Assembly (NCBI GenBank): GCA_965116395.1
Contig: OZ220684.1
Span: forward strand, 4,526,001-4,590,000
Length of the DNA: 64,000 nt
Origin: Bin5 sp965116395
GTDB taxonomy: Bacteria > Chloroflexota > Anaerolineae > Caldilineales > Caldilineaceae
Reading direction: 5' to 3'
A program made the translations under genes and the position numbers. A model generated the notes under the pieces. That model did not search any database, had not been told where the DNA came from, and saw nothing but the letters and a program-made list of their open reading frames with translations. This document shows, one piece after another, positions 35,310 through 45,093 of the stretch (its first letter is position 1; the number at the start of each line of letters is the position of its first letter).

Positions 35310-36440
35310 TTATTGGCGGGCAGATTCGTAGGCTCTTCGGCGCTCCTGTACCTCTTCGGGTACGGCAAATATCAGTCGCCCGGCGTTCGTCTGCAACACT
35401 TTGGTGACACGCACGGAAATGCGCGCCCCCATGTGGCGCCTTCCTTGCTCGACTACCACCATTGTGCCGTCATCGAGATAGCCGACCCCCTGATTCATCT
35501 CCTTACCTTCCTGGATCACATGGATCATCATTTCTTCGCCGGGGAGAACCACGGATTTCACCGCGTTGGCCAGCTCATTAATGTTCAGGACGCGAACGCC
35601 TTGAAGCTTGGCCACACGGTTCAGATTGTAATCATTGGTTACAATGGCGGCGCTCATTTCCCTACCCAGATAAACCAGTTTTTCATCTACCTGTTGGGCC
35701 TCCGCCGGGTCCTGGTCCAGAAAGACAATCTCGACTTCATCGATTTGTTGAAGCCGGTCCAGAATCTCAAGTCCTCGCCTGCCGCGATTTCTCCGCAACA
35801 CCTCTGCTGAATCTGCAATGTACTGAAGCTCATTCAGGATAAAACGCGGAACTGCCAGTATCGCCCAAAGAAAACCGGTCTCTGCCACATCTGCAATGCG
35901 GCCATCAATGATCACACTCGTATCCAAGAGCATCATATCCGAGTACTGCCTGCGTCCGCTCTTGTCCAGAAGAGGCAGCTTCGGCAGATCCGGGTTGCTT
36001 TCGCCGCCATAGGGAAATTGGAAAAAGTTGAGAACCTCGCGATGGCGCATCACCATCATTGTTACGCCGAGATAACCCATCACAATGACGCCGACAAAAG
36101 GCAGGACTGTGCCGAATGGCTTTGGAAGAAGTGACAGGGGATAGGCCAGTAACGCGGCGATAGCAAGCCCAATTGCCAGTCCCGCGGTCGCGGCCATGAG
36201 CTGAACTGTGGGGATTTGTCGCAGGCTGGAGCGAAGTGCGTTGGCTGGCTTAACAGTTAACCACGGCGCGCCAACCAATCCTACAACACCACTAACCAGG
36301 ACAATTGGAATGATGAGACGCGCTGACGACAGCGTCAAACTCTGAAGGGCATCGACACCTGCAATCTGCCTGCCCAGTTCCCAGCCCAGCAGGACAAAGA
36401 CGAAGGTGACCAGCACCCTCAATAGCAACGCCCACCGCAT
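35310..36440 (-). CDS. PIN/TRAM domain membrane protein (YacL-like)
   Basis: Four N-terminal hydrophobic helices (about residues 5-25, 40-60, 85-105 and 115-140) anchor the protein. A PIN nuclease-like domain follows with the acidic site MLLDTSVIIDGR and later acidic residues near TNDYNLNRVAKLQG. A TRAM RNA-binding domain lies near GVGYLDDGTMVVVEQGRRHMGARISVRVTKVLQT. This is the YacL architecture, common next to ispD/cysS; RNA cleavage is inferred from the domains. ATG at 36440 is chosen over 36464 on the basis of the first helix. Confidence 0.85.
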   Translation of the reverse strand: MRWALLLRVLVTFVFVLLGWELGRQIAGVDALQSLTLSSARLIIPIVLVSGVVGLVGAPWLTVKPANALRSSLRQIPTVQLMAATAGLAIGLAIAALLAYPLSLLPKPFGTVLPFVGVIVMGYLGVTMMVMRHREVLNFFQFPYGGESNPDLPKLPLLDKSGRRQYSDMMLLDTSVIIDGRIADVAETGFLWAILAVPRFILNELQYIADSAEVLRRNRGRRGLEILDRLQQIDEVEIVFLDQDPAEAQQVDEKLVYLGREMSAAIVTNDYNLNRVAKLQGVRVLNINELANAVKSVVLPGEEMMIHVIQEGKEMNQGVGYLDDGTMVVVEQGRRHMGARISVRVTKVLQTNAGRLIFAVPEEVQERRRAYESARQ

Positions 36441-36626
36441 ATTCCAGCCCTCCACCGTTACCAATTGGAAAAACAGACAATGAATTCATAATACAGCATC
36501 TGTACTTAGAGCGCAATGCGGACTTCGCTATCGTGCTTTTGGAGGCGGAATCGTGCGCTTCAATGGGCTGGTCTTGAGTAGAAACTGGCTGCTTGAGATG
36601 TTCTGTAGGGATTCGACCGGCCCTGG

Positions 36627-37763
36627 TCACTTTTCCTGCACTGTTTGGTACAGGGCCAGGACTTCACGGGCATTGTGGTGAGCAGAAAAGCGCTGGCTGT
36701 ACTGGCGGGCAGCCTGCCCCATCTTCTTACGCATATCCGGGTCGCGCGCTATACGCATAATTCGTAGACCAAAACTGAGATCATTGTTTTCCGTCAGAAA
36801 CCCGGTCTCCTCATCCGCTATCATGTCTGCAACACCAGGGGAGTCAATACCGATAGCTGGCAGACCCGCAGCTGCGGCTTCGATAAATGTCAGTGGATGA
36901 ACCTCGCTGACACTCGTGGAAACGAAGAAATCGGCCAGACCGAGAACGGCGCCGATACGCTCGTAAGAGATGGGCCCTGTAAAGGTTACCCTGCCCTCAA
37001 GACCTGATTCGTCCGCCAACTTTCGGCATTCTTCGAGGGATGGACCACCCCCTACCAGCAGGAGATGGAGGCGAGGGACTTCATCCTTCAAGGCAGCGGA
37101 AATCCTGAGAAGACGGTCTACAGCCTTTTCCTGGCTGATCCGTCCAACATAGACCCCCACAACTGCTTCCTGGGGGATGCCGAATTCCTGCCTTGTCGCC
37201 CCCTGCTCGGGCCTGTGAAACCGCCCTAGTTCAATTCCGTTGGGGATGACCGCGACCCGGCCTTGAATGCCCCAGGTCTGCATCACGGTGGCCGCGCTCT
37301 TGCTGGGGGCAATTATGGCGCTGCAACGCTGGCTGAATCGCTGGAAGAATGCCTGCAGCGCGGTGTCGGAAAGAGTCTCCGGCAGGAGTGGGAGATACTG
37401 CTGGACATAGAGATCGTAACGAGTGTGACTAGTGAAGACTAGTGGGATGTCATATCGTCGCGAAAATGTGAGTCCAAAGCTGCCGCTGATAAACGGGTGA
37501 TGGACATGAATGACATCCATCCGCTTGAGGATATCGCGGCAGCGGGAATCAACCCGCACCGTCAGATGATAGCCTGTGTCAGCGATTGGTATGCTGGGCA
37601 GACGGATAACATTACTCTCGTCCTTAGTCTCCTTGTCTTGTTCAGGAACAAAAAGATAGACCTGTTCGCCCCAACGGTCGAAATGCTCCTTCAGCAAGCC
37701 CACGTGATTGACGACGCCATTAATGTGGGGCTTGTAAATGTCGCTAAAGAGGGCAATTCGCAT
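36627..37763 (-). CDS. Glycosyltransferase family 4 protein
   Basis: A 378-residue GT-B enzyme. N-terminal FSDIYKPHINGVVNHV and later YVGRISQEKAVDRLLRI, VGGGPSLEECRKLADE and ADFFVSTSVSEVHPLTFIEAAAAGLPAIG (EX7E-like region) place it in GT4, close to alpha-mannosyl- or glucosyl-diacylglycerol synthases. It probably builds a glycolipid or cell-wall sugar from a nucleotide sugar. It lies downstream of DUF3054 with about 266 bp between, and upstream of the PIN/TRAM gene. Confidence 0.9.
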   Translation of the reverse strand: MRIALFSDIYKPHINGVVNHVGLLKEHFDRWGEQVYLFVPEQDKETKDESNVIRLPSIPIADTGYHLTVRVDSRCRDILKRMDVIHVHHPFISGSFGLTFSRRYDIPLVFTSHTRYDLYVQQYLPLLPETLSDTALQAFFQRFSQRCSAIIAPSKSAATVMQTWGIQGRVAVIPNGIELGRFHRPEQGATRQEFGIPQEAVVGVYVGRISQEKAVDRLLRISAALKDEVPRLHLLLVGGGPSLEECRKLADESGLEGRVTFTGPISYERIGAVLGLADFFVSTSVSEVHPLTFIEAAAAGLPAIGIDSPGVADMIADEETGFLTENNDLSFGLRIMRIARDPDMRKKMGQAARQYSQRFSAHHNAREVLALYQTVQEK

Positions 37764-38028
37764 AAAGTTTCTTACCTTCTCATCTCTGGACTGTCAGACA
37801 ATTCCAACCACTGGAAGTTTCCTATCAGAGCTATACCGGCCGATTTCTGACGGGGGTGAGTTCTTCCAGGGGCAGTCATCTACCGTACCTTCACTTATCT
37901 ACATTTACGTATCGAAATCAAAATCGTTGCTGCTCCGCCGTTATTGCCGGTCTACCCACCTTCGAAAGCGCTTGTTGCCCCATTGCGTCATAAGAAAATT
38001 CAATCAGGATGCAAACAAAATCTTTACT
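37764..38028. other. Intergenic region between the glycosyltransferase and DUF3054 genes
   Basis: About 265 bp that holds no gene I can support; probably the glycosyltransferase promoter. Confidence 0.4.
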
Positions 38029-38469
38029 TCACGCTTGCGCGTCTCTCAATGGCCTGTGTGTCATAGCCCAGAAGTAAAGCAAACGCGGGCCAACAACGAT
38101 AATCGTCGTAGAGGCCAGAGCCACAAGAGCAAACGACCAGTGGACTGTATCTGCAAAGACAGTTGCCCGTAAGCCGAAAGCGATCAGGTCTCCAACAAGC
38201 AGAGCCAGGATTGAATTAGTGGCAAATCGCCGCACCCGAATTTGGCCTGCCCGCGGGTAAGCGCCAAGAATCAGCGCCGCGATCCCCCATCCTACCAGAA
38301 ACGGAGCCGCGATACGAGGCGCACTCATCAGCCAGCTCACCGGCCCTTCCGCGCTGTGGGAAATGCCCCCAACAACAGCGAAAGTCAGGATTGCGAGCAC
38401 GTCAATCGCAATGAGGATCCTCGTCGACACCTTGTTATCGGATGGGCTCCCGTTGGTATTACTATGCAT
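38029..38469 (-). CDS. DUF3054 family membrane protein
   Basis: A 146-residue protein with four hydrophobic helices (about 16-34, 50-70, 86-104 and 110-135). The segments LIAIDVLAILTFAVVGGISH and APFLVGWGIAALILGAY match DUF3054. Function is unknown. A polar N-terminus of about 14 residues precedes the first helix. Confidence 0.82.
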   Translation of the reverse strand: MHSNTNGSPSDNKVSTRILIAIDVLAILTFAVVGGISHSAEGPVSWLMSAPRIAAPFLVGWGIAALILGAYPRAGQIRVRRFATNSILALLVGDLIAFGLRATVFADTVHWSFALVALASTTIIVVGPRLLYFWAMTHRPLRDAQA

Positions 38470-38665
38470 ATCAGGAGTCTGCTCTCTGAAATCTGATCTC
38501 CGTCTCGCCCGGTGGTTGCGACTTTAGCTAGATCCCCCGCAGCCTCCAAAATGTGGACCGCAAATCTACTCACAAGAGAGCCAGCCAGGACTTGCCAAAC
38601 GAATCCAGGACTTCTACTATACCATAGTGCGAAGCAGTTTCAGCCATACGAAAGGAAATAGGGTC

Positions 38666-40039
38666 ATGGCGCCACCGCTCTCACAGACGTTTCTGTCCGG
38701 CTTGGAATGCCTACGGTGTGGGCGGTTCTTCCTGCCTGACTCGGTCGAATATGTCTGCCCTTGCCGTTCCAATCGAGGCAGCGATTTGGGCCACCTGGAT
38801 GTCGTCTACGATTATGACGCGATTGTTTCTATGCGAAACGAAGGCGAGGGCGACGTCCATCGCGCCGAGTTGGATCAGACAGATACGCGCGGGCGCGCTT
38901 ATGCCCCTTGGTCAGCTTCCACTACCCGTTCACTTGAACGTTGGTGGCCGCTGCTTCCGGTTCGACCAGAATCTCTGCCGCCCCTTCCCGTAGGAGACAC
39001 GCCGTTACTCCGCGCAGATCGGCTCGCTGAAGCGATCGAAGTGAACAGTCTCTACATAAAGGACGATGCCCGCAATCCGTCCGGCTCCTTAAAAGATCGG
39101 GCATCTGCTATCGCAGTTGCGCGTGCCCGCGAGACAGGGCGGGATGTCGTTGCCACGGCAAGCACTGGCAATGCCGCGGCCGCGCTGGCAGCTATGGGGG
39201 CGGCCGCGGCCCACTCGACCGTCATCTTCGTTCCCCGTTCGGCGCCGCAGGCCAAAATCGCCCAGCTCCTGGTATATGGAAGCCGGGTACTGGCGGTCGA
39301 CGGCTCGTATGACGACGCCTTTGATCTCTGTGTGCGGGCTTGCGAAAAGTTCGGCTGGTACAATCGAAATACCGGGTATAACCCCTTCACGACGGAGGGA
39401 AAAAAGACGGTCAGTTTCGAGATCGCCGCACAGCTTTCCGAGTCCAGGGGTGTCGGCCGCGGAACTGACCCTGAACGCCAGGGCCGTCATTTCAGTTCAC
39501 CGGACTCCGTTTTCGTCTCGGTCGGCGACGGTTCGATAATCGGCGGCGTCTACAAGGGCTTCCGGGAACTGCTGCGACTAGGGTGGATAGACAGCATCCC
39601 GCGAATCTTCGGCGTTCAGTCTACTGCCAGCGCCGCAATTCATAATGCCTGGCGCGACGGCCTGAACTTGCCTCGGTCAGTTGAAGCAACGACCGCCGCT
39701 GACTCGATCAGTGTCAACAGTCCGCGCGACGCTGTCAAAGCGCTGCGGGCTGTGAGGGAAAGTGGAGGCGCGTTTGTGCTGGTCGAGGACGAAGCAATAC
39801 TCCAGGCAATCCTTCCGCTGGCACGACTTGGGGGGGTTTTTGGTGAGCCGGCCGGCGCAACCGCCCTTGCCGGCCTGCAGGCGGCCCGACGCCAAGGACG
39901 CATCCAGCACTCCGAAACCGTTATCATTATCAACACCGGCAGCGGCCTGAAGGACGTACCCGCGGCCATGCGCGTTGTTGGGGAGCCAGTCGTTATTCCA
40001 CCCACATTGAGCGCTGTGGAAGAGAGTCTGGGGACTTGA
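38666..40039 (+). CDS. thrC: Threonine synthase
   Basis: A 457-residue fold-type II PLP enzyme that turns O-phosphohomoserine into threonine. ATG at 38666 is used; the frame opens at 38627. The PLP lysine is K143 in NPSGSLKDRAS. TASTGNAAAALAA holds the phosphate-binding loop and SVGDGSIIGGVYKG the Gly-rich loop. The N-terminus has a Cys-rich motif (C15, C18, C31, C33), as in bacterial threonine synthases with a zinc-ribbon-like head. A polar insertion (about 275-290, GVGRGTDPERQG) interrupts an otherwise conserved segment. No thrA/thrB is nearby. Confidence 0.92.
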   Translation: MAPPLSQTFLSGLECLRCGRFFLPDSVEYVCPCRSNRGSDLGHLDVVYDYDAIVSMRNEGEGDVHRAELDQTDTRGRAYAPWSASTTRSLERWWPLLPVRPESLPPLPVGDTPLLRADRLAEAIEVNSLYIKDDARNPSGSLKDRASAIAVARARETGRDVVATASTGNAAAALAAMGAAAAHSTVIFVPRSAPQAKIAQLLVYGSRVLAVDGSYDDAFDLCVRACEKFGWYNRNTGYNPFTTEGKKTVSFEIAAQLSESRGVGRGTDPERQGRHFSSPDSVFVSVGDGSIIGGVYKGFRELLRLGWIDSIPRIFGVQSTASAAIHNAWRDGLNLPRSVEATTAADSISVNSPRDAVKALRAVRESGGAFVLVEDEAILQAILPLARLGGVFGEPAGATALAGLQAARRQGRIQHSETVIIINTGSGLKDVPAAMRVVGEPVVIPPTLSAVEESLGT

Positions 40040-40136
40040 GTCTGCGCTTGTGTGAACTCCTTTTGGCGGAAGACAGCGCACGACCTGCTACCTACTGTTG
40101 TTGCAGCCCTTTTTCCTAACAGTCTCAAGTGCCATA

Positions 40137-41048
40137 ATGAATCCGTCCAACCCAGTCTATTCAGTCTCTCGCCTCACAAAGATATACCCAGGCATGAACA
40201 CAACGGCTAATGACGCCGTCAGCTTCGACGTGGAACAGGGCGAAATCTTTGGGCTGTTGGGCGACAACGGTGCGGGTAAGAGTACCCTGGTCAAGCAGAT
40301 GGCGAACCTCTTGCGCCCTACAAGTGGTGTCGTCAAACTCCACGGTCTGCCTGTTCACGAGGATCCTCTGCTCGTTCCCAGATACGTTGGCTACATGCCC
40401 CAGACCGGTCGCGCACTCAACTCCCTTACCGTGAGCGAGGCCTTGTATTTCACTTCACACCTACGCGGCTGCAGTCGCGAGGAAGCGAAAAGCGAACGGG
40501 AGCGGCTCATTCAACTTTGGGACCTGCACGAGATGCGGTCAAAGTTGTGTTCACGCCTTTCCGGCGGGCAGCAGCGCCTGCTGCAACTGGCCGCGGCCAT
40601 GGCCGGGCAACCGCCGATTCTCATATTGGATGAACCGACAAATGAATTGGCCCCGCAAAGGCGCCGGCATGTCTGGGAGACCTTGCGCGCAGAAAATAGG
40701 CAGAGGGGCACGACAATCATTTTCATCACGCACGACGCGATAGAGGCCGAGAAGATCATTCAGCAGGTAGGTATCATGCATAAGGGCCGGCTGGTGGCTA
40801 TCGGCAAACCCTCGACTCTGAAGAAGCAGTTGGAACAGCAACTTCGACTGGAGCTGCGCTTCCAACCGGAATCGCCGCCTGAACTTCCCAATGGTTTACG
40901 GACGCAGAAGCTTGCGGAAGATCACTGGCTGGTTCGACTTGATCAACACCAGGTCGAGGCCGCTCTGTCTGCGATAGACCTCTCGCGAATCGACGACTTC
41001 CAGCTTCACTCCGCGACGCAGGAAGACCTTTATCTGCATTACACCTGA
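40137..41048 (+). CDS. ABC exporter ATP-binding protein
   Basis: A 303-residue ATPase of the ABC-2 exporter type. Walker A is GDNGAGKSTLVKQ, the signature is LSGGQQRLLQLA, Walker B is ILILDEPTNELAP and the switch is ITHD. The LDEPTNELAP ending is less common than LDEPTxGLDP. ATG at 40137 is preferred to 40098 from the domain start MNPSNPVYSVSRLTKIYPG. It overlaps the permease gene by 1 bp (TGATG), so together they form a two-gene exporter. The cargo is unknown. Confidence 0.93.
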   Translation: MNPSNPVYSVSRLTKIYPGMNTTANDAVSFDVEQGEIFGLLGDNGAGKSTLVKQMANLLRPTSGVVKLHGLPVHEDPLLVPRYVGYMPQTGRALNSLTVSEALYFTSHLRGCSREEAKSERERLIQLWDLHEMRSKLCSRLSGGQQRLLQLAAAMAGQPPILILDEPTNELAPQRRRHVWETLRAENRQRGTTIIFITHDAIEAEKIIQQVGIMHKGRLVAIGKPSTLKKQLEQQLRLELRFQPESPPELPNGLRTQKLAEDHWLVRLDQHQVEAALSAIDLSRIDDFQLHSATQEDLYLHYT

Positions 41049-41806
41049 TGAATACTCGATTGCACTTACCGCTACATCTACAGTTCTGGGATCTGTTTCT
41101 CATTGAATTGAGCAACTGGCGCTGGGGTTGGCGGAACCTGGCCTTGACGGGAACAGTCCTGCCAATGTTTGGGATCATCCTGCTCGGCTCATTTGCTCGT
41201 GAGTTGGGCGCCCATGCGCTTGCCTTCGTCCTTGTAGGGAATCTGGTCATGGCGCTGCTCTTTGAACACATGGGAAAGCTGATTAGCCATTTCGCTTACA
41301 TGAAAATGGCCGGCAGTCTCGACTATTTCGCCACTTTGCCGATTCGAAAGGCAGTTCTTATACTTGCAGCCTCTTCCGCTTTCTTCATCCTCTTTCTGCC
41401 CTCTTTGGTCGTCGTCCTTGCTGGCGGATCCTGGATTCTGCGGCTGCAACTTCATGTTCATCCGCTAGCTCTCGTCGTCATTCCGCTCTGCGCCCTTCCG
41501 CTGGCAGGAATCGGCGCTCTGATCGGCGTTAGTTTTCGAACGCCGGAAGAAGCCTCGTCAGTGGGCCGGTTGCTGACGATTCTGATGCTGACGATCGGAC
41601 CTGTCCTGATTCCCCCTGACCGCCTCCCCGACTGGCTGGTTTGGCTCGGTTTCCTGAGCCCTGCTACCTACGCCGCTTCTGCGCTGCGACAGGTTCTGTT
41701 GGGCCCCTTCACCGCACGTCTTCTGTTGGACGCCGCTGTTCTGTCTGCCTGTATCCTCATTAGTTTCTGGTTGGTCGATCGTAGAATGGATTGGCGTGAG
41801 GGCTGA
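41048..41806 (+). CDS. ABC-2 type exporter permease
   Basis: A 252-residue protein with six hydrophobic helices (about 33-50, 56-72, 103-122, 140-160, 170-195 and 222-243). LSPATYAASALRQVLLGPF near the C-terminus is the ABC-2 family hallmark. It forms a dimeric channel with the upstream ATPase, likely exporting a drug, lipid or polymer. Confidence 0.88.
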   Translation: MNTRLHLPLHLQFWDLFLIELSNWRWGWRNLALTGTVLPMFGIILLGSFARELGAHALAFVLVGNLVMALLFEHMGKLISHFAYMKMAGSLDYFATLPIRKAVLILAASSAFFILFLPSLVVVLAGGSWILRLQLHVHPLALVVIPLCALPLAGIGALIGVSFRTPEEASSVGRLLTILMLTIGPVLIPPDRLPDWLVWLGFLSPATYAASALRQVLLGPFTARLLLDAAVLSACILISFWLVDRRMDWREG

Positions 41807-42000
41807 TGTTACCCTGGCTGCGGTTGAGCACAGCTTTGAATTCCCGGTACTGCCGACTCTCGACTCTTTTGTGCGTCATTAAACGCGCTATACCGCTCCT
41901 GGTTCGCCAGAGATTCGCCTATCTGTTACGATTGCAACACTGTCTGCACGGCTCTCAATAGGGTCGATGCGCCTTATAATTTACATGGGGAGAGTTAGCA

Positions 42001-43383
42001 GTGACCAGACCAATCGTACCCGGCCCAACTTACGCGGAAATGCGCGATCCTACCTGTTTGCCTGATGACCTACGGGCCGCGGCGACAGCTTCCTTGACAT
42101 CTGACGAGCTGGCCCCACGCAATCTCTTCAACATAAACTGGAAAAACACCGGCACTGAGGTAGAGAGCATCGTCCTGCCAAAAGAATTGACCGGCGTGCA
42201 GGCCAATATTATCGTCCTCAGCGGCCGCACTTTCCCGAGCGGGTCCATGAAAGTTGGGCCCGCCTACACAACGCTGGCCGAGGCCGAAGCGCTCAGCGGA
42301 TTGCGGCCGGGCGACCGCAGCATCATTGGCCCCAGCACTGGCAATTTCGGAATTGGAACGGCTTACGTGAGCGCGTTGAAGGGCTATCAGGCGGTTGTAG
42401 TGATGCCCGATACGATGAGCCAGGAACGGTACGAGCGTATCCGCAAATACGGCGGTGACCTCGACCTCACGCCCGGCACCGAATCGGACGTGATTCTGAC
42501 TCTGGAACGCACGCACAACGAATACGTAAGCAAGCCTGATCAGTACTTTGTCCTTGCGCAGTTCGAACTGATGCCAAACTACCGTTTTCACCGCTATGTC
42601 ACCGGCGATGCAGTTGAGAAGGCGGCCGCCGGGGTAGGGAATGGTCAAGTGGCTGCCTTTGTCAGCGCTCCAGGAAGTGCCGGCACGCTCGCAGCAGGCG
42701 ACCACATCAAGTCACGTTACGCCGATGCGCGCATTGTAGCGCTGGAGCCGCGACAGTGCTCTACGCTTTTCGACGGCGGGCAGGGTCAGCACCGAATTGA
42801 AGGCATTGGCGACAAGATGGTTACCCTGATTCACAACGTCTACAACACCGATCTGTTGATGCTTATCAACGATGAGGAGACGGTGCAGGGGATGGAAGTC
42901 GTCCAATCGGGCGCCGAGGCACTGATCGAACGGCTCGGCGTGGGCAGCGAGGAGGCGCTGGCTCTGCGCGGCAAGTTTGGCCCCAGCTGTATATGCAACA
43001 TTGTCGGCGCCATCAAGACGGCCAAATATCTTGAATTGGGCCCGCAGGACAACGTGGTCACCATAGCCACCGATAGTTACGACCGCTATCCTTCGGTCAG
43101 CGCAGAACTCTCCCAGCGCTTCGGCGGCCAGCCGGACCTGGACACGCTGGAGGCCTGGGCCAAGTCGGTATTCCTTGGCGCGTCACTGGGAGAGATTATC
43201 GATCTGAAACAGCCCAGCCAACATGACCGGCTTCAGGCAATGAAACGTGACTTGTGGACCCGTTTCGGCTACAGCGACAAGTTCGTCGACGGCATGGCCA
43301 GCCAGGTATTCTGGGATGAGGAATACGGCCAGATTGAGGAAATCGATCCGGCGATAGCAGAAATCCGCGGACAGCTTCCTTAG
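42001..43383 (+). CDS. PLP-dependent cysteine synthase/cystathionine synthase-like enzyme
   Basis: A 460-residue fold-type II PLP protein. GTG at 42001 follows GGGGAG. Lys84 in SGSMKVGPAY is the likely Schiff-base lysine, although the family usually shows GSxKDR. PSTGNFGIGTA is the substrate loop and APGSAGTLAAGD the phosphate loop. The C-terminal 100 residues exceed plain CysK. It is a divergent CysK/CBS relative; a beta-elimination or replacement reaction with a sulfur or amino substrate is the inference. It lies 195 bp after the ABC-2 gene, downstream of threonine synthase, but is not clearly in an operon. Confidence 0.8.
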   Translation: MTRPIVPGPTYAEMRDPTCLPDDLRAAATASLTSDELAPRNLFNINWKNTGTEVESIVLPKELTGVQANIIVLSGRTFPSGSMKVGPAYTTLAEAEALSGLRPGDRSIIGPSTGNFGIGTAYVSALKGYQAVVVMPDTMSQERYERIRKYGGDLDLTPGTESDVILTLERTHNEYVSKPDQYFVLAQFELMPNYRFHRYVTGDAVEKAAAGVGNGQVAAFVSAPGSAGTLAAGDHIKSRYADARIVALEPRQCSTLFDGGQGQHRIEGIGDKMVTLIHNVYNTDLLMLINDEETVQGMEVVQSGAEALIERLGVGSEEALALRGKFGPSCICNIVGAIKTAKYLELGPQDNVVTIATDSYDRYPSVSAELSQRFGGQPDLDTLEAWAKSVFLGASLGEIIDLKQPSQHDRLQAMKRDLWTRFGYSDKFVDGMASQVFWDEEYGQIEEIDPAIAEIRGQLP

Positions 43384-43485
43384 CCACGCAGTTCCAGACG
43401 CTTCCGATTTGGGAATTTAGCCGCTGGGATTTTGTCGTCTTGCCAGAAAGTTTCCTAGTGGCAAGTGCTTGGTGCAGGGAACGTG

Positions 43486-44799
43486 TCAGTCGCTCTCGCG
43501 CAGGACAGGGTACTCTCCCCCCGCAGAGCGAACAAGCAGCCGCTCGCCGGCCGCAGCGTGGTCTGGCGCGCTGACCACATTTCCATCAGTCGTTTGTACA
43601 ATACTATAGCCGCGGGACAAAACGCTGGACGGATTGAGATCACCCAGTCTGGCCTGGCCTGCATTCAGCTGCTCCTGCCGGCGGTCCAATTCGCCTGCCA
43701 TGGCCCGACTGATACGGTCCGCGGCATCATCCAGGCGTTGACGAGCCAGATCGATCTGCCGCAAAGGCGCGACCCGTTCCAGCCGGCGGCGCAACTCCTG
43801 CCACCTCGCCAAACGCTCGGCGACATCGTCCGCGCCGCTACGAAGCAACCAGGCTTGCGTCTGTCGGACGCCATCAAGCATCTCCCAGCGATCAGGAGTA
43901 GCCGCAACGGCTGCCGCGGTCGGCGTTGGCGCCCGCAGATCGGCGACGAAGTCGGCAATGGTGAAGTCGGTCTCGTGTCCAACCCCGGTCACGACCGGTG
44001 TATTACTATCGGCAATCGCGTATGCGACTCGCTCCTCGTTAAAGGCCCACAAATCCTCTATCGAGCCGCCCCCTCGTACCAGCAGAATTGTATCAAGGCC
44101 TTCCCCGTCGACAGCTTCTCGTCCCGGCACCATATCTGACGACTCACTCTCAAAGGAGAAGGCAAGCAGAGGCAGATCAGTCTGGCCGGAATCTGAATGA
44201 CCGTCCGACGAGCCATTTCTGCCCGAGAATCTATTGGCGGCAGCCAGAGCAGTCGCGATCTGACCTGGCGCCTCCGTTCCCTGGACTTGCGTCGGGAAGA
44301 GAACGGCCTCTGCCAGCGGCCAGCGCTGGCCCAGGACGCGCAACACATCCTGGAGCGCAGCTGCCCCCAAGCTGGTCACTATGCCCAACCTGCGCGGGGC
44401 TGAGGGAATCGGCCGCTTGCGCGTCGCCTCGAAAAGGCCTTCTGCAGCCAACCTCTCCTTAAGCGCCTCAAACTGCGCGTACAGTTGCCCGCGGCCGGCG
44501 GGCCGAATCTCGTCCACATAGAACTGGTAGACGCCGCGCTCGGGGTACACGCCGACATAACCGTGGGCCAGTATCTGATCGCCCACATTCGGGAGCCAGG
44601 TGTGGCGGTAGGCGCTCCCCCGCCACATGACCGATGAGATCACCGCACTGCCGTCTTTCAAACTGAAGTATATGTGCCCGCTGGCTGCCCGGTTCCAACT
44701 GCTGACTTCGGACAACACCCACACATCACGGAGCGTGTCATCTTCTTCGAATAGCGAGGATATTTGGGCTGTCAACTGGGTAATTGTGACTGGATTCAT
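43486..44799 (-). CDS. xseA: Exodeoxyribonuclease VII large subunit
   Basis: XseA with XseB degrades single-stranded DNA. The N-terminal OB-fold (TITQLTAQISSLFEED) is followed by the nuclease domain, including IVTSLGAAALQDVL, LLVRGGGSIEDLWAFNEE and TGVGHETDFTIADFVADLRAPTPTAAA. ATG at 44799 fits the family; 44817 adds six residues. A polar Ser/Asp/Gly-rich insertion of about 40 residues precedes the RGGGS motif. The short XseB subunit is not seen downstream or upstream. The C-terminal coiled-coil region is present. Confidence 0.93.
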   Translation of the reverse strand: MNPVTITQLTAQISSLFEEDDTLRDVWVLSEVSSWNRAASGHIYFSLKDGSAVISSVMWRGSAYRHTWLPNVGDQILAHGYVGVYPERGVYQFYVDEIRPAGRGQLYAQFEALKERLAAEGLFEATRKRPIPSAPRRLGIVTSLGAAALQDVLRVLGQRWPLAEAVLFPTQVQGTEAPGQIATALAAANRFSGRNGSSDGHSDSGQTDLPLLAFSFESESSDMVPGREAVDGEGLDTILLVRGGGSIEDLWAFNEERVAYAIADSNTPVVTGVGHETDFTIADFVADLRAPTPTAAAVAATPDRWEMLDGVRQTQAWLLRSGADDVAERLARWQELRRRLERVAPLRQIDLARQRLDDAADRISRAMAGELDRRQEQLNAGQARLGDLNPSSVLSRGYSIVQTTDGNVVSAPDHAAAGERLLVRSAGGEYPVLRESD

Positions 44800-44973
44800 G
44801 ACACCGAATTCTACCACACACGTTGTCCATTATCATCGAGGAGCCAACCTGAACTCGATTGATCTCGAACAGAATTTCATGGGCGGGCTCAAGATAACAG
44901 TTATGCAGGCTTGGACCTGAAGGCAAGCAGCGAAGGATTTCGCAGATGCCGAACGAGGAGTCGACCCTTCATT

Positions 44974-45005
44974 ATATTGACAATTGTCTATATAGCGATT
45001 AGGCT
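44974..45005 (+). promoter_or_regulatory. ArsR-type operator overlapping the arsR promoter
   Basis: A 20-bp imperfect palindrome at 44974-44993 (ATAT-T-GACAATTGTC-T-ATAT) contains a perfect 10-bp core. It overlaps a TTGACA box (44977-44982), with a weak TAGGCT at 45000-45005 after 17 bp. A repressor bound here would block RNA polymerase. ArsR is encoded 100 bp downstream, so autorepression relieved by arsenite is the likely control. Confidence 0.65.
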
Positions 45006-45093
45006 GCTTGTGAATGAATCTAGAACGCGACTCCTTCACCGATTCTGCTGGAGTTTTCGCAAGGGAAACCAGCAGAAGGTACTGTGACAGACT

